A DNA stretch of 37,781 nt from contig CAYRKW010000031.1 in assembly GCA_964425135.1 (NCBI GenBank), positions 1 through 37,781 of the forward strand. Reading direction: 5' to 3'. Within the stretch, counting starts at the first letter, position 1, and each line of letters starts with the position of its first letter. Of this stretch, positions 23,036 to 31,413 are shown one piece after another. A model generated the notes under the pieces. The model was not told the origin of the DNA, searched no databases, and saw only the letters and a list, made by a program, of their open reading frames with translations. This DNA is from CAYLLD01 sp964425135 (lineage in GTDB: Bacteria > Pseudomonadota > Alphaproteobacteria > Rhodobacterales > Rhodobacteraceae). A program made the position numbers and the translations under genes.

Positions 23036-23449
23036 ATGTTGAAGTTCAAGAAGAGCGTTGCTGTGGCTGCCATTGCTGCGATTGGCATGGCGGGACTGTC
23101 TGCACAGGCCAACCAAGCGGATCGTCGCGCGCTGATGAAAGAGGTTGGCGGTGCTGCAAAAGGTCTGCGCACAGGCACTATGCCGCCTGCCGAGGCGGGC
23201 GCGAAACTGGCGATGCTGGCGTCGCAAATCCCGGCTGTGTTCGAAGAGAACGAGATCACTGGCGACAGCAAAGCGCTGCCTGCGATCTGGGAAAACTTTG
23301 ATGATTTCACCGCCAAAGCCAAAATGCTTGAAGACGCGGCCAACGCGTTGGTCGACGCGGCCAATAATGGCGGCGACGTCGCAGCGGCTGGTCAAGCTAT
23401 CGGCGGTACTTGCGGCGCGTGCCATAAGGCCTATCAAGCGCCATCATAG
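23036..23449 (+). CDS. Cytochrome c' / c556 family (class II cytochrome c)
   Basis: This 137-residue periplasmic haem protein has a signal peptide (residues 1-26, KKSVAVAAIAAIGMAGLSAQAN) and a C-terminal haem-binding CGACH (126-130), the placement that defines class II cytochromes c. The helical body (ALMKEVGGAAKGLRTG, FTAKAKMLEDAANALV) fits a four-helix bundle. Members act in electron transfer or bind nitric oxide. AGAGAGG precedes the ATG by a few bases. It stands alone, convergent with the DMT gene. Confidence 0.94.
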   Translation: MLKFKKSVAVAAIAAIGMAGLSAQANQADRRALMKEVGGAAKGLRTGTMPPAEAGAKLAMLASQIPAVFEENEITGDSKALPAIWENFDDFTAKAKMLEDAANALVDAANNGGDVAAAGQAIGGTCGACHKAYQAPS

Positions 23450-23461
23450 GTTCTCGAGACT

Positions 23462-24310
23462 TCAGCGCAGTCGGAAGATCAATCCGGCTGCGCCTGACAA
23501 GAGCAACAGCGAAAGACCTGCGATTGTGATCAGGTCTGGTAGGCTGTTAAAAAACAAGATCCCATAGAGCGTTGCAGCGATAAGCTGGGTGTAGATGAGC
23601 GGCGCGAGCCGTGTGGCTTCGGCGCGCATATAGGCGAGCACCATCAGCAGGTTTGCCAGAACGGATGATGCTGCTGAGAGGCCGATGCAAATCCATGCGC
23701 CTAAGGAAAAGCTGCTCTGAGGATCAGCCGCGGCGAAGGGGATGAGGATGATCCCGCCGACGATGAGTTGCGCCATCAGCATCGCATAGGGGTTGAACCG
23801 CCCGGCGAGATAGCGGTTTGTGGTCAGGAAGGAGCCGTAGAACACGCCTGCGAGAAGCGCGAAGGCAATGCCCGCCGACATGGTTGCGCCCGGTTGGGCG
23901 ACGAGCAAAACCCCGATAAAACCCAGACCCATCATGAGCCAGCGCATCCGCCCTGCGCGCTCTTTTAAGAGCACGACTGCAAGAACGAAACTGATGATCG
24001 GCGCGAGAAAAAACGCGCCATAAGCGCTGGCCAGATCGGTGAGTGCTGCGCCTTTGAGGATAAAAAAGATGGTGCAGGTGATCAGCAGGCCGCGAAAAAG
24101 GACGGGTGCGGGCGTGAGATCGCGGAACCTGACACCTTGTGCAATTGCGATGGGGGCGAGGATAAGCGCGCCGATGGCAAAGCGTGACCACGCCATGAAG
24201 CCCATCGGCAGGCCGTAGGTCTGATTGGCATATTTCGCCAGCGCGTCGCCAAAGGGGATCAGCAGCGCGCCGCAAACCATCAGGATCATGCCGGTTCGAA
24301 ATTCAGTCAT
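23462..24310 (-). CDS. DMT family transporter (EamA domains)
   Basis: This 282-residue inner-membrane protein has ten predicted helices arranged as two EamA repeats (for example GMILMVCGALLIPFGDALAKYA and ISFVLAVVLLKERAGRMRW). Such proteins export amino acids or metabolites; the substrate is unknown. The ATG at 24310 places the start just before the first helix. A frame extending to 24448 adds a 46-residue basic tail that overlaps phyR and is unlikely to be used. It lies 67 bases downstream of phyR on the same strand. Confidence 0.9.
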   Translation of the reverse strand: MTEFRTGMILMVCGALLIPFGDALAKYANQTYGLPMGFMAWSRFAIGALILAPIAIAQGVRFRDLTPAPVLFRGLLITCTIFFILKGAALTDLASAYGAFFLAPIISFVLAVVLLKERAGRMRWLMMGLGFIGVLLVAQPGATMSAGIAFALLAGVFYGSFLTTNRYLAGRFNPYAMLMAQLIVGGIILIPFAAADPQSSFSLGAWICIGLSAASSVLANLLMVLAYMRAEATRLAPLIYTQLIAATLYGILFFNSLPDLITIAGLSLLLLSGAAGLIFRLR

Positions 24311-24377
24311 TGCAAGCGGGGTGACAGCGATGGGGCGCTTGCGCAAGGCAAAAGCGATGGGCTTCGCAGCGCGTTCC

Positions 24378-25181
24378 TTACCGGATGGCCGCGGAAGACG
24401 CGAAAAACAGCGCTTGGGAGACGGCGGAGCGGACTTGTTCTTCGTCAAACGGTTTGGCGATCAGATAGGTCGGTTCCGGTCGCTCGCCAGTCAGCAGTTT
24501 TTCGGGATAGGCGGTGATGAAGATAATCGGCGTTTCCTTGTGATCGTCGAGGATGGAGGCGACCACGTCGATGCCGGAGGTGCCATCGGCGAGCATGATA
24601 TCGGCCAGAACAATCTCAAAATCCAGATCGTTCGAGAGCTTCATCGCCTCATCAAAGGTGCGGGCGGTTCCTGCGATCTGATGGCCCATATCCTCAATAA
24701 TGCCGCAAAGGTCTTGCACGATTACAGCTTCATCCTCGACGATCAGCACCTTGCTGACGATATCGCTTTGCATCTCGGCAATGCCGATATCGATGAGGTC
24801 TTTCGCCTCCTGTGCGCTGACATTCAAAATGATCGCGATACCGTCGATCCCGATGGATTCAAGCATGCGCAACAAAAACGCCTCACGCGCGCGCGGTGTC
24901 AGACGTTGCAGGCGTTGTTGCGCTTTTTGTTCCAGAAGATCAGCGTTGGCGGGAGACACTTGATTGGCGCGGTCGGAATCGAGCCAGACTGTGTGAAAAA
25001 TTTTTAGTAACGCAATCTTTGGCTCTACGGTTGTATCAACCAATCCGACATCGCTCGCGATCTTCTCCAACGTGTGAACCGCCAGCGTATCGCCCGCGGC
25101 CTGACCGCCCGACAACGCCCGCGCGTATCGGCGCAAATGTGGCAGATAATCCTCTACAAGCGTCGATACTTTTGGGCTCAC
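24378..25181 (-). CDS. phyR: General stress response regulator PhyR
   Basis: This 267-residue protein joins an EcfG-like sigma mimic (residues 1-140: LPHLRRYARALSGGQAAGDTL and LTPRAREAFLLRMLESIGIDGIA) to a C-terminal receiver domain (144-260). The phosphoacceptor is D194 (LADIMLAD), the acidic pocket is EDE (149-151) and the signalling lysine is K243 (AKPF). FITAYPEKLLTGERPEP is a form of the FATGUY motif. When phosphorylated, PhyR binds the anti-sigma NepR and frees EcfG. It diverges from the NepR-EcfG fusion gene over a 92-base gap. No PhyK-type histidine kinase gene is in the window. Confidence 0.96.
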   Translation of the reverse strand: MSPKVSTLVEDYLPHLRRYARALSGGQAAGDTLAVHTLEKIASDVGLVDTTVEPKIALLKIFHTVWLDSDRANQVSPANADLLEQKAQQRLQRLTPRAREAFLLRMLESIGIDGIAIILNVSAQEAKDLIDIGIAEMQSDIVSKVLIVEDEAVIVQDLCGIIEDMGHQIAGTARTFDEAMKLSNDLDFEIVLADIMLADGTSGIDVVASILDDHKETPIIFITAYPEKLLTGERPEPTYLIAKPFDEEQVRSAVSQALFFASSAAIR

Positions 25182-25273
25182 GCGTTATTCTTTCTATACA
25201 GCAATAGATTGTTTATCTCTTTGAGATTACAACGTCAGGGTGTATAGGTTAATAAGACTGCCGAGAAAGCTAT

Positions 25274-25966
25274 ATGTCAAACCCTGCCCCGATGCCGCTT
25301 ACAAACACGCTCAACCAGCAGATTTTTGAAAATCTGAACCGTGTTTATGAAGAGAACAGCATATCGCCGCTTGATGCAACATTTGCGCGTCTTATCCTCA
25401 AGATTCGCGTTGAGGAGGAAAAGGCGGGCTCCAAGCGTGTTAGTTTCGGCGATGAAATCTCGGAATTGCTTCCCGATCTGCGCGGTTTTGCCCGATCTTT
25501 GACCCGCAATGCCGATAGTGCCGAGGATTTGGTGCAGGAGACAATTATCAAGGCTTTATCGAACACCGATAAGTTTCAGGTCGGCACAAGTTTGCGTTCC
25601 TGGCTTTTCACGATATTGCGCAATCAATTTTATTCGTCGCGCCGCAAGACCAAATGGGAGGTTAGCGACACTGATGGAGCTGAGGCGCTAAAACTGGTGC
25701 AGATGCCCAATCAGGACGCCCATGTTGCGTTGCGGGAGTTTCGCACGGTTTTTGAAGAGCTTCCCGTCGATCAACGCGAGGCATTGATGCTGATCGGGGT
25801 TGCTGGTTTTAGCTATGAAGAGGCGGCAAAGACCTGCGCATGTGCGGTTGGAACGCTGAAAAGCCGCGTAAACCGTGGACGGGCGCGGCTGACAGACGTG
25901 CTGGGCACGCCTGAAGCGATCTGCGCCTCAAACTACGGGATCACATCGTCAATGAAGATGGTTTAG
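25274..25966 (+). CDS. NepR-like anti-sigma segment fused to EcfG sigma factor
   Basis: This 230-residue protein appears to be a natural fusion. Residues 13-50 match the NepR pattern: LNQQIFENLNRVYEE, then SPLDATFARLILKI. The second part aligns with the NepR core P-x-P-x-x-F-x-x-L-L-x-x-L as P-L-D-A-T-F-A-R-L-I-L-K-I. From residue 58 the sequence is EcfG: DEISELLPDLRGFARSLTR, then DLVQETIIKAL (sigma2), and region 4 FSYEEAAKTCACAVGTLKSRVNR (179-201). The reading frame is continuous from the ATG at 25274, with no in-frame stop or ATG between the parts. The sigma part would normally begin near residue 56. No GGAAC-type EcfG promoter was seen just upstream. Confidence 0.85.
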   Translation: MSNPAPMPLTNTLNQQIFENLNRVYEENSISPLDATFARLILKIRVEEEKAGSKRVSFGDEISELLPDLRGFARSLTRNADSAEDLVQETIIKALSNTDKFQVGTSLRSWLFTILRNQFYSSRRKTKWEVSDTDGAEALKLVQMPNQDAHVALREFRTVFEELPVDQREALMLIGVAGFSYEEAAKTCACAVGTLKSRVNRGRARLTDVLGTPEAICASNYGITSSMKMV

Positions 25967-25981
25967 CGCCGGTTTTGCGGT

Positions 25982-25999
25982 GCGCCGCTGATGCGGCGC
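25982..25999 (+). terminator. GC hairpin after the NepR-EcfG gene
   Basis: GCGCCGC and GCGGCGC form a perfect 7-base stem with loop TGAT, 15 bases after the stop codon. Only GCGTTATTGG follows, so termination may be weak. A second weak stem (TGCGC/GCGCA, about 26013-26027) and the motif GGGATATTTTT follow. Confidence 0.45.
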
Positions 26000-26029
26000 G
26001 CGTTATTGGTCATGCGCTACGCGCGCAGC

Positions 26030-26053
26030 GGGATATTTTTAGAACCAAAGAAG
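26030..26053 (+). repeat. GAGTATTT 3'-end motif, copy 2
   Basis: GGGATATTTTTAGAACCAAAG, a variant of the GAGTATTT motif, follows the GC-rich hairpins after the sigma gene and sits just before the 3' end of the convergent DUF1285 gene. A T run after a weak stem at 26013-26027 could make it part of an intrinsic terminator. Confidence 0.4.
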
Positions 26054-26065
26054 CATGTGTTTGGG

Positions 26066-26668
26066 CTAGCCGTCGAGTTCGGTGCTGGGGATGATGGGAA
26101 AGAAGGTGCCAGATGAGGCGATGCCGAACCAGGATATCCCGTCTTTTTGTTGGTGCTCGCCCAGATCAACGAGGCGGTAGAAGCTTTTGCGGTCAATGAG
26201 CGCTTCGAGGTTGCTGCGTACCAGAACGTAAGGAGCTGGTTCGCCGGTTTTGAGGTCGCGCGTGACACGGATGGGGTTTTGGGTGCTCGCGGTGCATTGA
26301 TCGCCGACATTTGTGGTGAAGGTCAGCACTTGCTGATCACCTGCGCTGCTGATTTCGAAATCTATCGCAACGAAGGGCGCATCATCGACGGTGATGCCGA
26401 CTTTTTCGACTGGGGTGACGAGAAAATAATCGTCGCCGTCTTTGCGCAGGATTGTTGAGAAGAGCCGCACCAAAGGAGCGCGTCCGATGGGGGTGCCCAG
26501 GTAGAACCACGTCCCGTCGCGGGCGATTCGCATATCCAGATCGCCGCAGAAGGGCGGGTTCCACAAATGCACAGGCGGCAAACCCTTACCGGAGGCGGCT
26601 TTGGCAGCGTTTGCGAGCGATTCCGCGGTCGGCTTCACGCTATTCTGATCATCATTTGAGGCAGTCAT
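26066..26668 (-). CDS. DUF1285 family protein
   Basis: This 200-residue cytoplasmic protein has no signal peptide. PPVHLWNPPFCGDLDMRIARDGTWFYLGTPIGR (residues 31-63) and LVRLFSTILRKDGDDYFLVTPVEKVGI are hallmarks of DUF1285, a widespread proteobacterial family of unknown function. I chose the ATG at 26668, with AAGAGAA upstream; an ATG two codons earlier is possible. It diverges from the MoxR gene over about 90 bases, and the pairing of the two is common in Alphaproteobacteria. Confidence 0.88.
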   Translation of the reverse strand: MTASNDDQNSVKPTAESLANAAKAASGKGLPPVHLWNPPFCGDLDMRIARDGTWFYLGTPIGRAPLVRLFSTILRKDGDDYFLVTPVEKVGITVDDAPFVAIDFEISSAGDQQVLTFTTNVGDQCTASTQNPIRVTRDLKTGEPAPYVLVRSNLEALIDRKSFYRLVDLGEHQQKDGISWFGIASSGTFFPIIPSTELDG

Positions 26669-26755
26669 GCGCATTCTCTTTGCGTCAAGGGGCTTGGCCT
26701 GCGTAAATAGTGCAACAGATAGTAGAGTGAATGCCCGATTTTTCCAGAGGATGCC

Positions 26756-27760
26756 ATGGCGAACGAAAACGAATTGATCGATGCAATTGATGCGCTGGGG
26801 CCAAAGCTGGGAGCGGCGCGGGAGATGCTGGGGCGCAAGATCATCGGCCAGGCCTCGGTTGTTGATCTGTCGCTGACTGCCTTGCTTTGCGGTGGTCATG
26901 GTCTTTTGGTGGGTGTGCCGGGTCTGGCGAAAACGCTTTTGGTGGACAGTCTTGGTACGGTGATGGGGCTCAACAGCAATCGCGTGCAGTTCACGCCTGA
27001 TTTGATGCCGTCGGATATTCTGGGCGCTGAGGTGCTGGAGACCGGCGCGGATGGCAGCCGCGCGTTCAAGTTTATCGGCGGGCCGATTTTCTGCCAGCTT
27101 TTGATGGCCGATGAGATCAACCGTGCCTCGCCGCGCACACAATCGGCACTTTTGCAGGCGATGCAGGAGCGGCAGGTGACAATTGCGGGCGCGCACCGGG
27201 TGCTGGAGGCGCCGTTTCATGTGCTGGCGACGCAAAACCCGATTGAACAGGAGGGCACCTATCCTCTGCCCGAAGCGCAGCTTGACCGGTTCCTGTTGCA
27301 GATTGATGTGGATTATCCGGATCGGGAGACCGAGCGGGATATTATGCTGGCTACAACCGGCGCGGAGGTGGCGGAGATTGCACCGGTATTCACCGCAGCC
27401 GAGCTCATCGATGCGCAAAAGCTGATCCGGCGCATTCCTGTGGGTGAGGCGGTTGTGAACCGCATTCTTGATCTGGTGCGGGCGGCGCGGCCTGATACGG
27501 ATGAAGCTGCGCAGATTGTGCGCGAGGCGGTCAGTTGGGGACCGGGGCCGCGCGCGGCTCAGGCGCTGATGTTTGGCGTGCGTGCGCGCGCGCTTTTAGA
27601 TGGACGGTATGCGCCGACCGAGGGTGATGTGCTGGCGCTGGCTGAACCTGTTCTCAAACACCGAATGGCGCTGTCATATGCGGCGCGGGCCGAAGGGCGC
27701 ACGCTGGAGATGGTGATTGCCGCGCTTGTGGAAGATACCGGCGCGCGGGCTGCGGCCTGA
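26756..27760 (+). CDS. MoxR family AAA+ ATPase
   Basis: This 334-residue AAA+ protein has Walker A GVPGLAKT (53-60), Walker B LLMADE (115-120), sensor-type ATQNPIEQEGTYPLPEAQLDRF and a C-terminal lid. MoxR ATPases act as chaperones that help assemble or activate partner proteins with VWA-like domains. The next genes encode a DUF58 protein and two large membrane proteins, the usual MoxR neighbourhood in this group. AGAGG lies just upstream of the ATG. The DUF58 gene follows after 3 bases. Confidence 0.95.
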   Translation: MANENELIDAIDALGPKLGAAREMLGRKIIGQASVVDLSLTALLCGGHGLLVGVPGLAKTLLVDSLGTVMGLNSNRVQFTPDLMPSDILGAEVLETGADGSRAFKFIGGPIFCQLLMADEINRASPRTQSALLQAMQERQVTIAGAHRVLEAPFHVLATQNPIEQEGTYPLPEAQLDRFLLQIDVDYPDRETERDIMLATTGAEVAEIAPVFTAAELIDAQKLIRRIPVGEAVVNRILDLVRAARPDTDEAAQIVREAVSWGPGPRAAQALMFGVRARALLDGRYAPTEGDVLALAEPVLKHRMALSYAARAEGRTLEMVIAALVEDTGARAAA

Positions 27761-27763
27761 TCC

Positions 27764-28663
27764 TTGAACCCTGAGCCCACATATCTGGAACGCTCGGCGC
27801 TTCGCAGCGATGCGGAGGACCTGTCGTCTGCCCTGCCGCCGCTGATGGCGGAGGCGGAGCGTTTGGCGGCCTCTGTCATTCTGGGCGAACATGGTCGGCG
27901 GCGTGCAGGAATGGGGGAGAGTTTCTGGCAATACCGCCGCGCTGAGGCGGGAGATGATTTTGCTGCGATAGACTGGCGGCGGTCGGCGCGGTCGGACCGG
28001 CTCTACATTCGGCAAACGGAATGGGAGGTGGCGCAAAGCGTGGCGCTTTGGGTTGATCCGTCCAAGGCGATGTCATTCAAGTCTACGCAAGCCAAATTCT
28101 CAAAAGGCGAGCGGGCGCAGCTGTTGGCGCTGGCGCTGGCTGTAGCCCTCAATCGCGGGGGGGAGCGGTTTTCGTTGATCGGCTCGCCTGCGGATCGTCC
28201 CAGACGCGGACGTCATCAGTTGGAGTTGATGGCCAGTGGTCTGTTGTCGGCGGATGACAGCGAGGACTATGGCAATGTGCCGCCCTCGCAGATGGCGCAG
28301 GGATCGCGGGCGGTGTTTTTCTCGGATTTTCTGGGCGGGCGTGATGCGTTGATTGCGCAGATCGGGCAGGCGGCAGACCGGGGTGTGCGCGGTCTTATTG
28401 TTCAGGTGCTCGATCCGGCGGAAGAGGTGTTCCCGTATGATGGGCGCACCATCTTCAAGTCGATGGGCGGCGGGCTGAAGTATGAAACGGATCGGGCGAA
28501 GTCTTTGCGAGAGGCCTATCTGGACAAACTGGCGGATCTGAAATCGGAGTTGAAGGATTTGGCGAGAACGACCGGATGGTTCTATTACGGCCACCGGACG
28601 GATGAAGCGCCGCGCGCTGCTATGTTATGGCTCTTTGCTGCGCTTGAGGGCTTTCGCACATGA
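27764..28663 (+). CDS. DUF58 domain protein
   Basis: This 299-residue protein holds the DUF58 motif in GRRRAGMGESFWQYRRAEAGDDFAAIDWRRSARSD (residues 45-79), followed by a VWA-like fold with SVALWVDPSKAM. DUF58 proteins are partners of MoxR ATPases and are implicated in envelope functions, but their exact role is unclear. The start is a TTG 3 bases after the moxR stop; no ATG lies before the conserved region. Its end overlaps the next gene by 4 bases (ATGA). Confidence 0.92.
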   Translation: MNPEPTYLERSALRSDAEDLSSALPPLMAEAERLAASVILGEHGRRRAGMGESFWQYRRAEAGDDFAAIDWRRSARSDRLYIRQTEWEVAQSVALWVDPSKAMSFKSTQAKFSKGERAQLLALALAVALNRGGERFSLIGSPADRPRRGRHQLELMASGLLSADDSEDYGNVPPSQMAQGSRAVFFSDFLGGRDALIAQIGQAADRGVRGLIVQVLDPAEEVFPYDGRTIFKSMGGGLKYETDRAKSLREAYLDKLADLKSELKDLARTTGWFYYGHRTDEAPRAAMLWLFAALEGFRT

Positions 28664-31413
28664 TGATTTTCGACAGCATCGCGTTTTCTTCGCCGTGGCT
28701 GCTTCTGGGGCTCATCGCGCTGCCGATCCTGTGGTGGCTTTTGCGCGCTGTTCCGCCCGCTGCGCGTCAGGAGAGTTTTCCGGGGGTCAAAATCCTGCTC
28801 GGGCTGGAGGATAGGGAGAAGACGCCGGATAAAACACCGCTTTGGCTGCTGATCCTGCGGGTTTTGGCAGTGGCGGCGGCGATATTCGCTTTTGCGCTGC
28901 CGGTGCTGAACCCTCTGGTGCGCAATCTCACTGGTGGGCCGCTTCTGGTGGTGATGGACGGGGGCTGGGCGTCGGCGACTGACTGGAACCAGCGCCAGAA
29001 ATGGGCCGAAAGCGTGATGACTGATGCCGCGCGGGTTGGGCGGCCTGTGGCGTTTCAATCTCTTGGCGCGTTGCAGCGGGGGCAGATCAGCTTTCAGGAT
29101 GCGCGTGACGGGATCGAGCGCGTGGCGGTGATGACGCCTGCGCCCTTTGCGCCGGATCGTGCGAGGTTGCTGGAGGTGCTGCCCGAGGGTGAGTTTGAGA
29201 CGCTTTGGCTGCATGACGGGATCGCGCAGGATGTGGATGCAGAGTTGATCGACGCTCTGACATCGCGCGGGTCGGTGACTATGGTCAGCACAGGTATCGG
29301 CACGCGGGCGCTGACGTCGGTACGTTTGCAGGAGGGTGATATACGCCTTGACGTGGCGCGGGTTGGTGATGTTCCTGATCTGGTGAGTGTCCATGCGATT
29401 GGGCCTGATCCTTCGGGGATCGAGCGGGTTCTGGCGCGAGGAGACGGCGTTTTTGACGAGGGCGCAACGACCGCCGAGATCAATCTCGACCTGCCGCTGG
29501 AGTTGCGCAATCGCATCTCCCGCTTTGAGGTCTCGCAGGGCAAAACCGCAGGTGGAGTGCAGCTTGCCAGCGATGATCTCAAGCGCCGCAAGGTTGCGAT
29601 ATTGGCCTCTGCGTCTGATGGTGAAGGCGAGCAGCTGACGTCCGATTTGCACTTTTTGCGCAAGGCGCTCATTCCGACGGCAGAGCTGATTGAAGCGCCG
29701 CTTGCCGATATCATGCTGACCTCGCCAGAGATGATCGTGATGGCCGATGTGGGCAATGTGGCGCCCGGCGAAGATGATGCGTTGATCGAATGGGTTGAGG
29801 ACGGCGGGTTGCTGCTGCGCTTTGCCGGACCACGGCTTGCCCAGCTGAGCAACCGGCAGAGTGATGTTGCTGATCCGCTGTTGCCGGTTACGCTGCGCGC
29901 TGGCGGGCGGTCGGTCGGCGGTGCGATGAGTTGGGGCGCGCCCAAGCAGTTGCGGCCATTCGATGAAGACAGTCCGTTTTTTGGTTTGGAGCTTCCCCAA
30001 GAGGTCGATGTTAGCACGCAGGTCATGGCCGAGCCGGGGCCTGAGTTGCAATCGCGGGTGATGGCGGCGCTTGAGGATGGCACGCCGTTGGTCACGGGTG
30101 CGAGCTTGGGTGAGGGCCGCGTGATCCTCTTTCATGTGACTGCGAATGCGGAGTGGTCGTCGCTGCCGCTGTCGGGTCTGTTCGTTCAAATGCTGGAGCG
30201 TTTGGCGCTTTTGTCGGGCACGTCGGTGAGCGATGCAGAGGCGCTCGATGGGCAGCAGTGGACTGCGATGCAGGTATTAAACGGATTTGGCCGCTTGGTT
30301 GAGGCCGAGGGTTTGGCGGGGGTTGCAGGGGATGTCCTGTCTGGTTCTGTCCGCGATGCGTTCTCACCGCCGGGTCTTTACGCCAGCGGTGATCGGCGCG
30401 CTGCAATCAATTTGCTGAGCGCCGAGAGCGAGCTTGCTGCGATGAGCGCGCCTGCCGGTGTGGTTTGGGAGAATTTGGACGTGTCCGAGGAACGACCGCT
30501 GAAATCATGGCTATTGCTGCTGGCGATCACGCTGTTCTGCATTGATGTTATCGCCACGCTCTTTGTGTCGGGCCGTATGCGCAATGCTGTCGCCGCCGGT
30601 CTTGTGGTCTGTACACTGCCGCTCGCGCCAATGCAGGCCGAGGCGCAAGAGAGCGATATTGACGCGATCCTTAACGGCACCAACAACACGGTTCTGGCCT
30701 ATGTCGAAACCGGCGATGCGCGTCTTGATGAGACGTCGCGCGCTGGCCTGTCGGGTCTGTCGCGTGTGCTGTCCCTGCGCACAGCGATTGAGCCGGTGGA
30801 GCCGGTTGCGATCAATCTGGAGACGGATGAGCTGGCGATCTACCCGTTTCTCTACTGGCCGATGAGCGAGCAGCAGGATGTGCCGTCGGATGAAGCCTAT
30901 GCCCGGCTCAACGGGTTTCTGCGATCTGGCGGGATGATTCTGTTCGACACCCGTGATGCGCAGCTTTCAGGTGGGGCTGGCTTTGGCACGCCCAATGGCC
31001 GTGTTTTGCAAAAGTTGACCGCCAAGCTGGATATTCCGCCACTCTCCCCGGTGCCGCCGGATCACGTGCTGACGCGGACGTTTTATCTGCTGCAAAGCTT
31101 CCCCGGTCGCTGGAACGGCCGCTCGATCTGGGTGGAGGCTGTACCGGAGGTTGATCTCGTCGAAGGCATGCCGTTCCGCAACCTCAATGACGGTGTGACG
31201 CCGATAGTGATTGGCGGTAATGACTGGGCGGCGGCCTGGGCGATTGACGATCAGCAGCGGTATCTCTTCCCGGTCGGGCGCGGCTCATCTGGCGAGCGGC
31301 AGCGAGAGATGGCCTTCCGGTTTGGCGTCAATCTCATCATGCATGTGATGACCGGAAATTATAAATCCGATCAGGTGCATGTGCCTGCCCTTCTGGAAAG
31401 GCTGGGTCAGTAG
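28660..31413 (+). CDS. BatA/DUF4159 domain membrane protein
   Basis: This 917-residue protein begins with a BatA-type N-terminal membrane domain: helix SSPWLLLGLIALPILWWLL (10-28), then PLWLLILRVLAVAAAIFAFA (60-79). A long soluble middle region (about 85-610) includes a VWA-like strand LLVVMDGGWASATD. Two more helices lie near 615-637 and 641-660. The C-terminal part (about 680-905) is DUF4159 (LAIYPFLYWPMSEQQDVPSDEA, SGGMILFDTRDAQ). It likely spans the inner membrane with large periplasmic domains and works with MoxR and DUF58. The function is not known. Confidence 0.9.
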   Translation: MMIFDSIAFSSPWLLLGLIALPILWWLLRAVPPAARQESFPGVKILLGLEDREKTPDKTPLWLLILRVLAVAAAIFAFALPVLNPLVRNLTGGPLLVVMDGGWASATDWNQRQKWAESVMTDAARVGRPVAFQSLGALQRGQISFQDARDGIERVAVMTPAPFAPDRARLLEVLPEGEFETLWLHDGIAQDVDAELIDALTSRGSVTMVSTGIGTRALTSVRLQEGDIRLDVARVGDVPDLVSVHAIGPDPSGIERVLARGDGVFDEGATTAEINLDLPLELRNRISRFEVSQGKTAGGVQLASDDLKRRKVAILASASDGEGEQLTSDLHFLRKALIPTAELIEAPLADIMLTSPEMIVMADVGNVAPGEDDALIEWVEDGGLLLRFAGPRLAQLSNRQSDVADPLLPVTLRAGGRSVGGAMSWGAPKQLRPFDEDSPFFGLELPQEVDVSTQVMAEPGPELQSRVMAALEDGTPLVTGASLGEGRVILFHVTANAEWSSLPLSGLFVQMLERLALLSGTSVSDAEALDGQQWTAMQVLNGFGRLVEAEGLAGVAGDVLSGSVRDAFSPPGLYASGDRRAAINLLSAESELAAMSAPAGVVWENLDVSEERPLKSWLLLLAITLFCIDVIATLFVSGRMRNAVAAGLVVCTLPLAPMQAEAQESDIDAILNGTNNTVLAYVETGDARLDETSRAGLSGLSRVLSLRTAIEPVEPVAINLETDELAIYPFLYWPMSEQQDVPSDEAYARLNGFLRSGGMILFDTRDAQLSGGAGFGTPNGRVLQKLTAKLDIPPLSPVPPDHVLTRTFYLLQSFPGRWNGRSIWVEAVPEVDLVEGMPFRNLNDGVTPIVIGGNDWAAAWAIDDQQRYLFPVGRGSSGERQREMAFRFGVNLIMHVMTGNYKSDQVHVPALLERLGQ

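Noticed and set aside
25182..25273. EcfG-dependent promoter (GGAAC-N16/17-CGTT) between phyR and the sigma gene
   Set aside because: I looked for GGAAC on both strands and found no match with correct spacing, so no autoregulatory promoter is claimed.
28585..30189. 534-residue open frame on the minus strand opposite the BatA/DUF4159 gene
   Set aside because: Arginine-, histidine- and proline-rich translation typical of GC-rich antisense frames. The plus-strand gene has clear domains and coupling.
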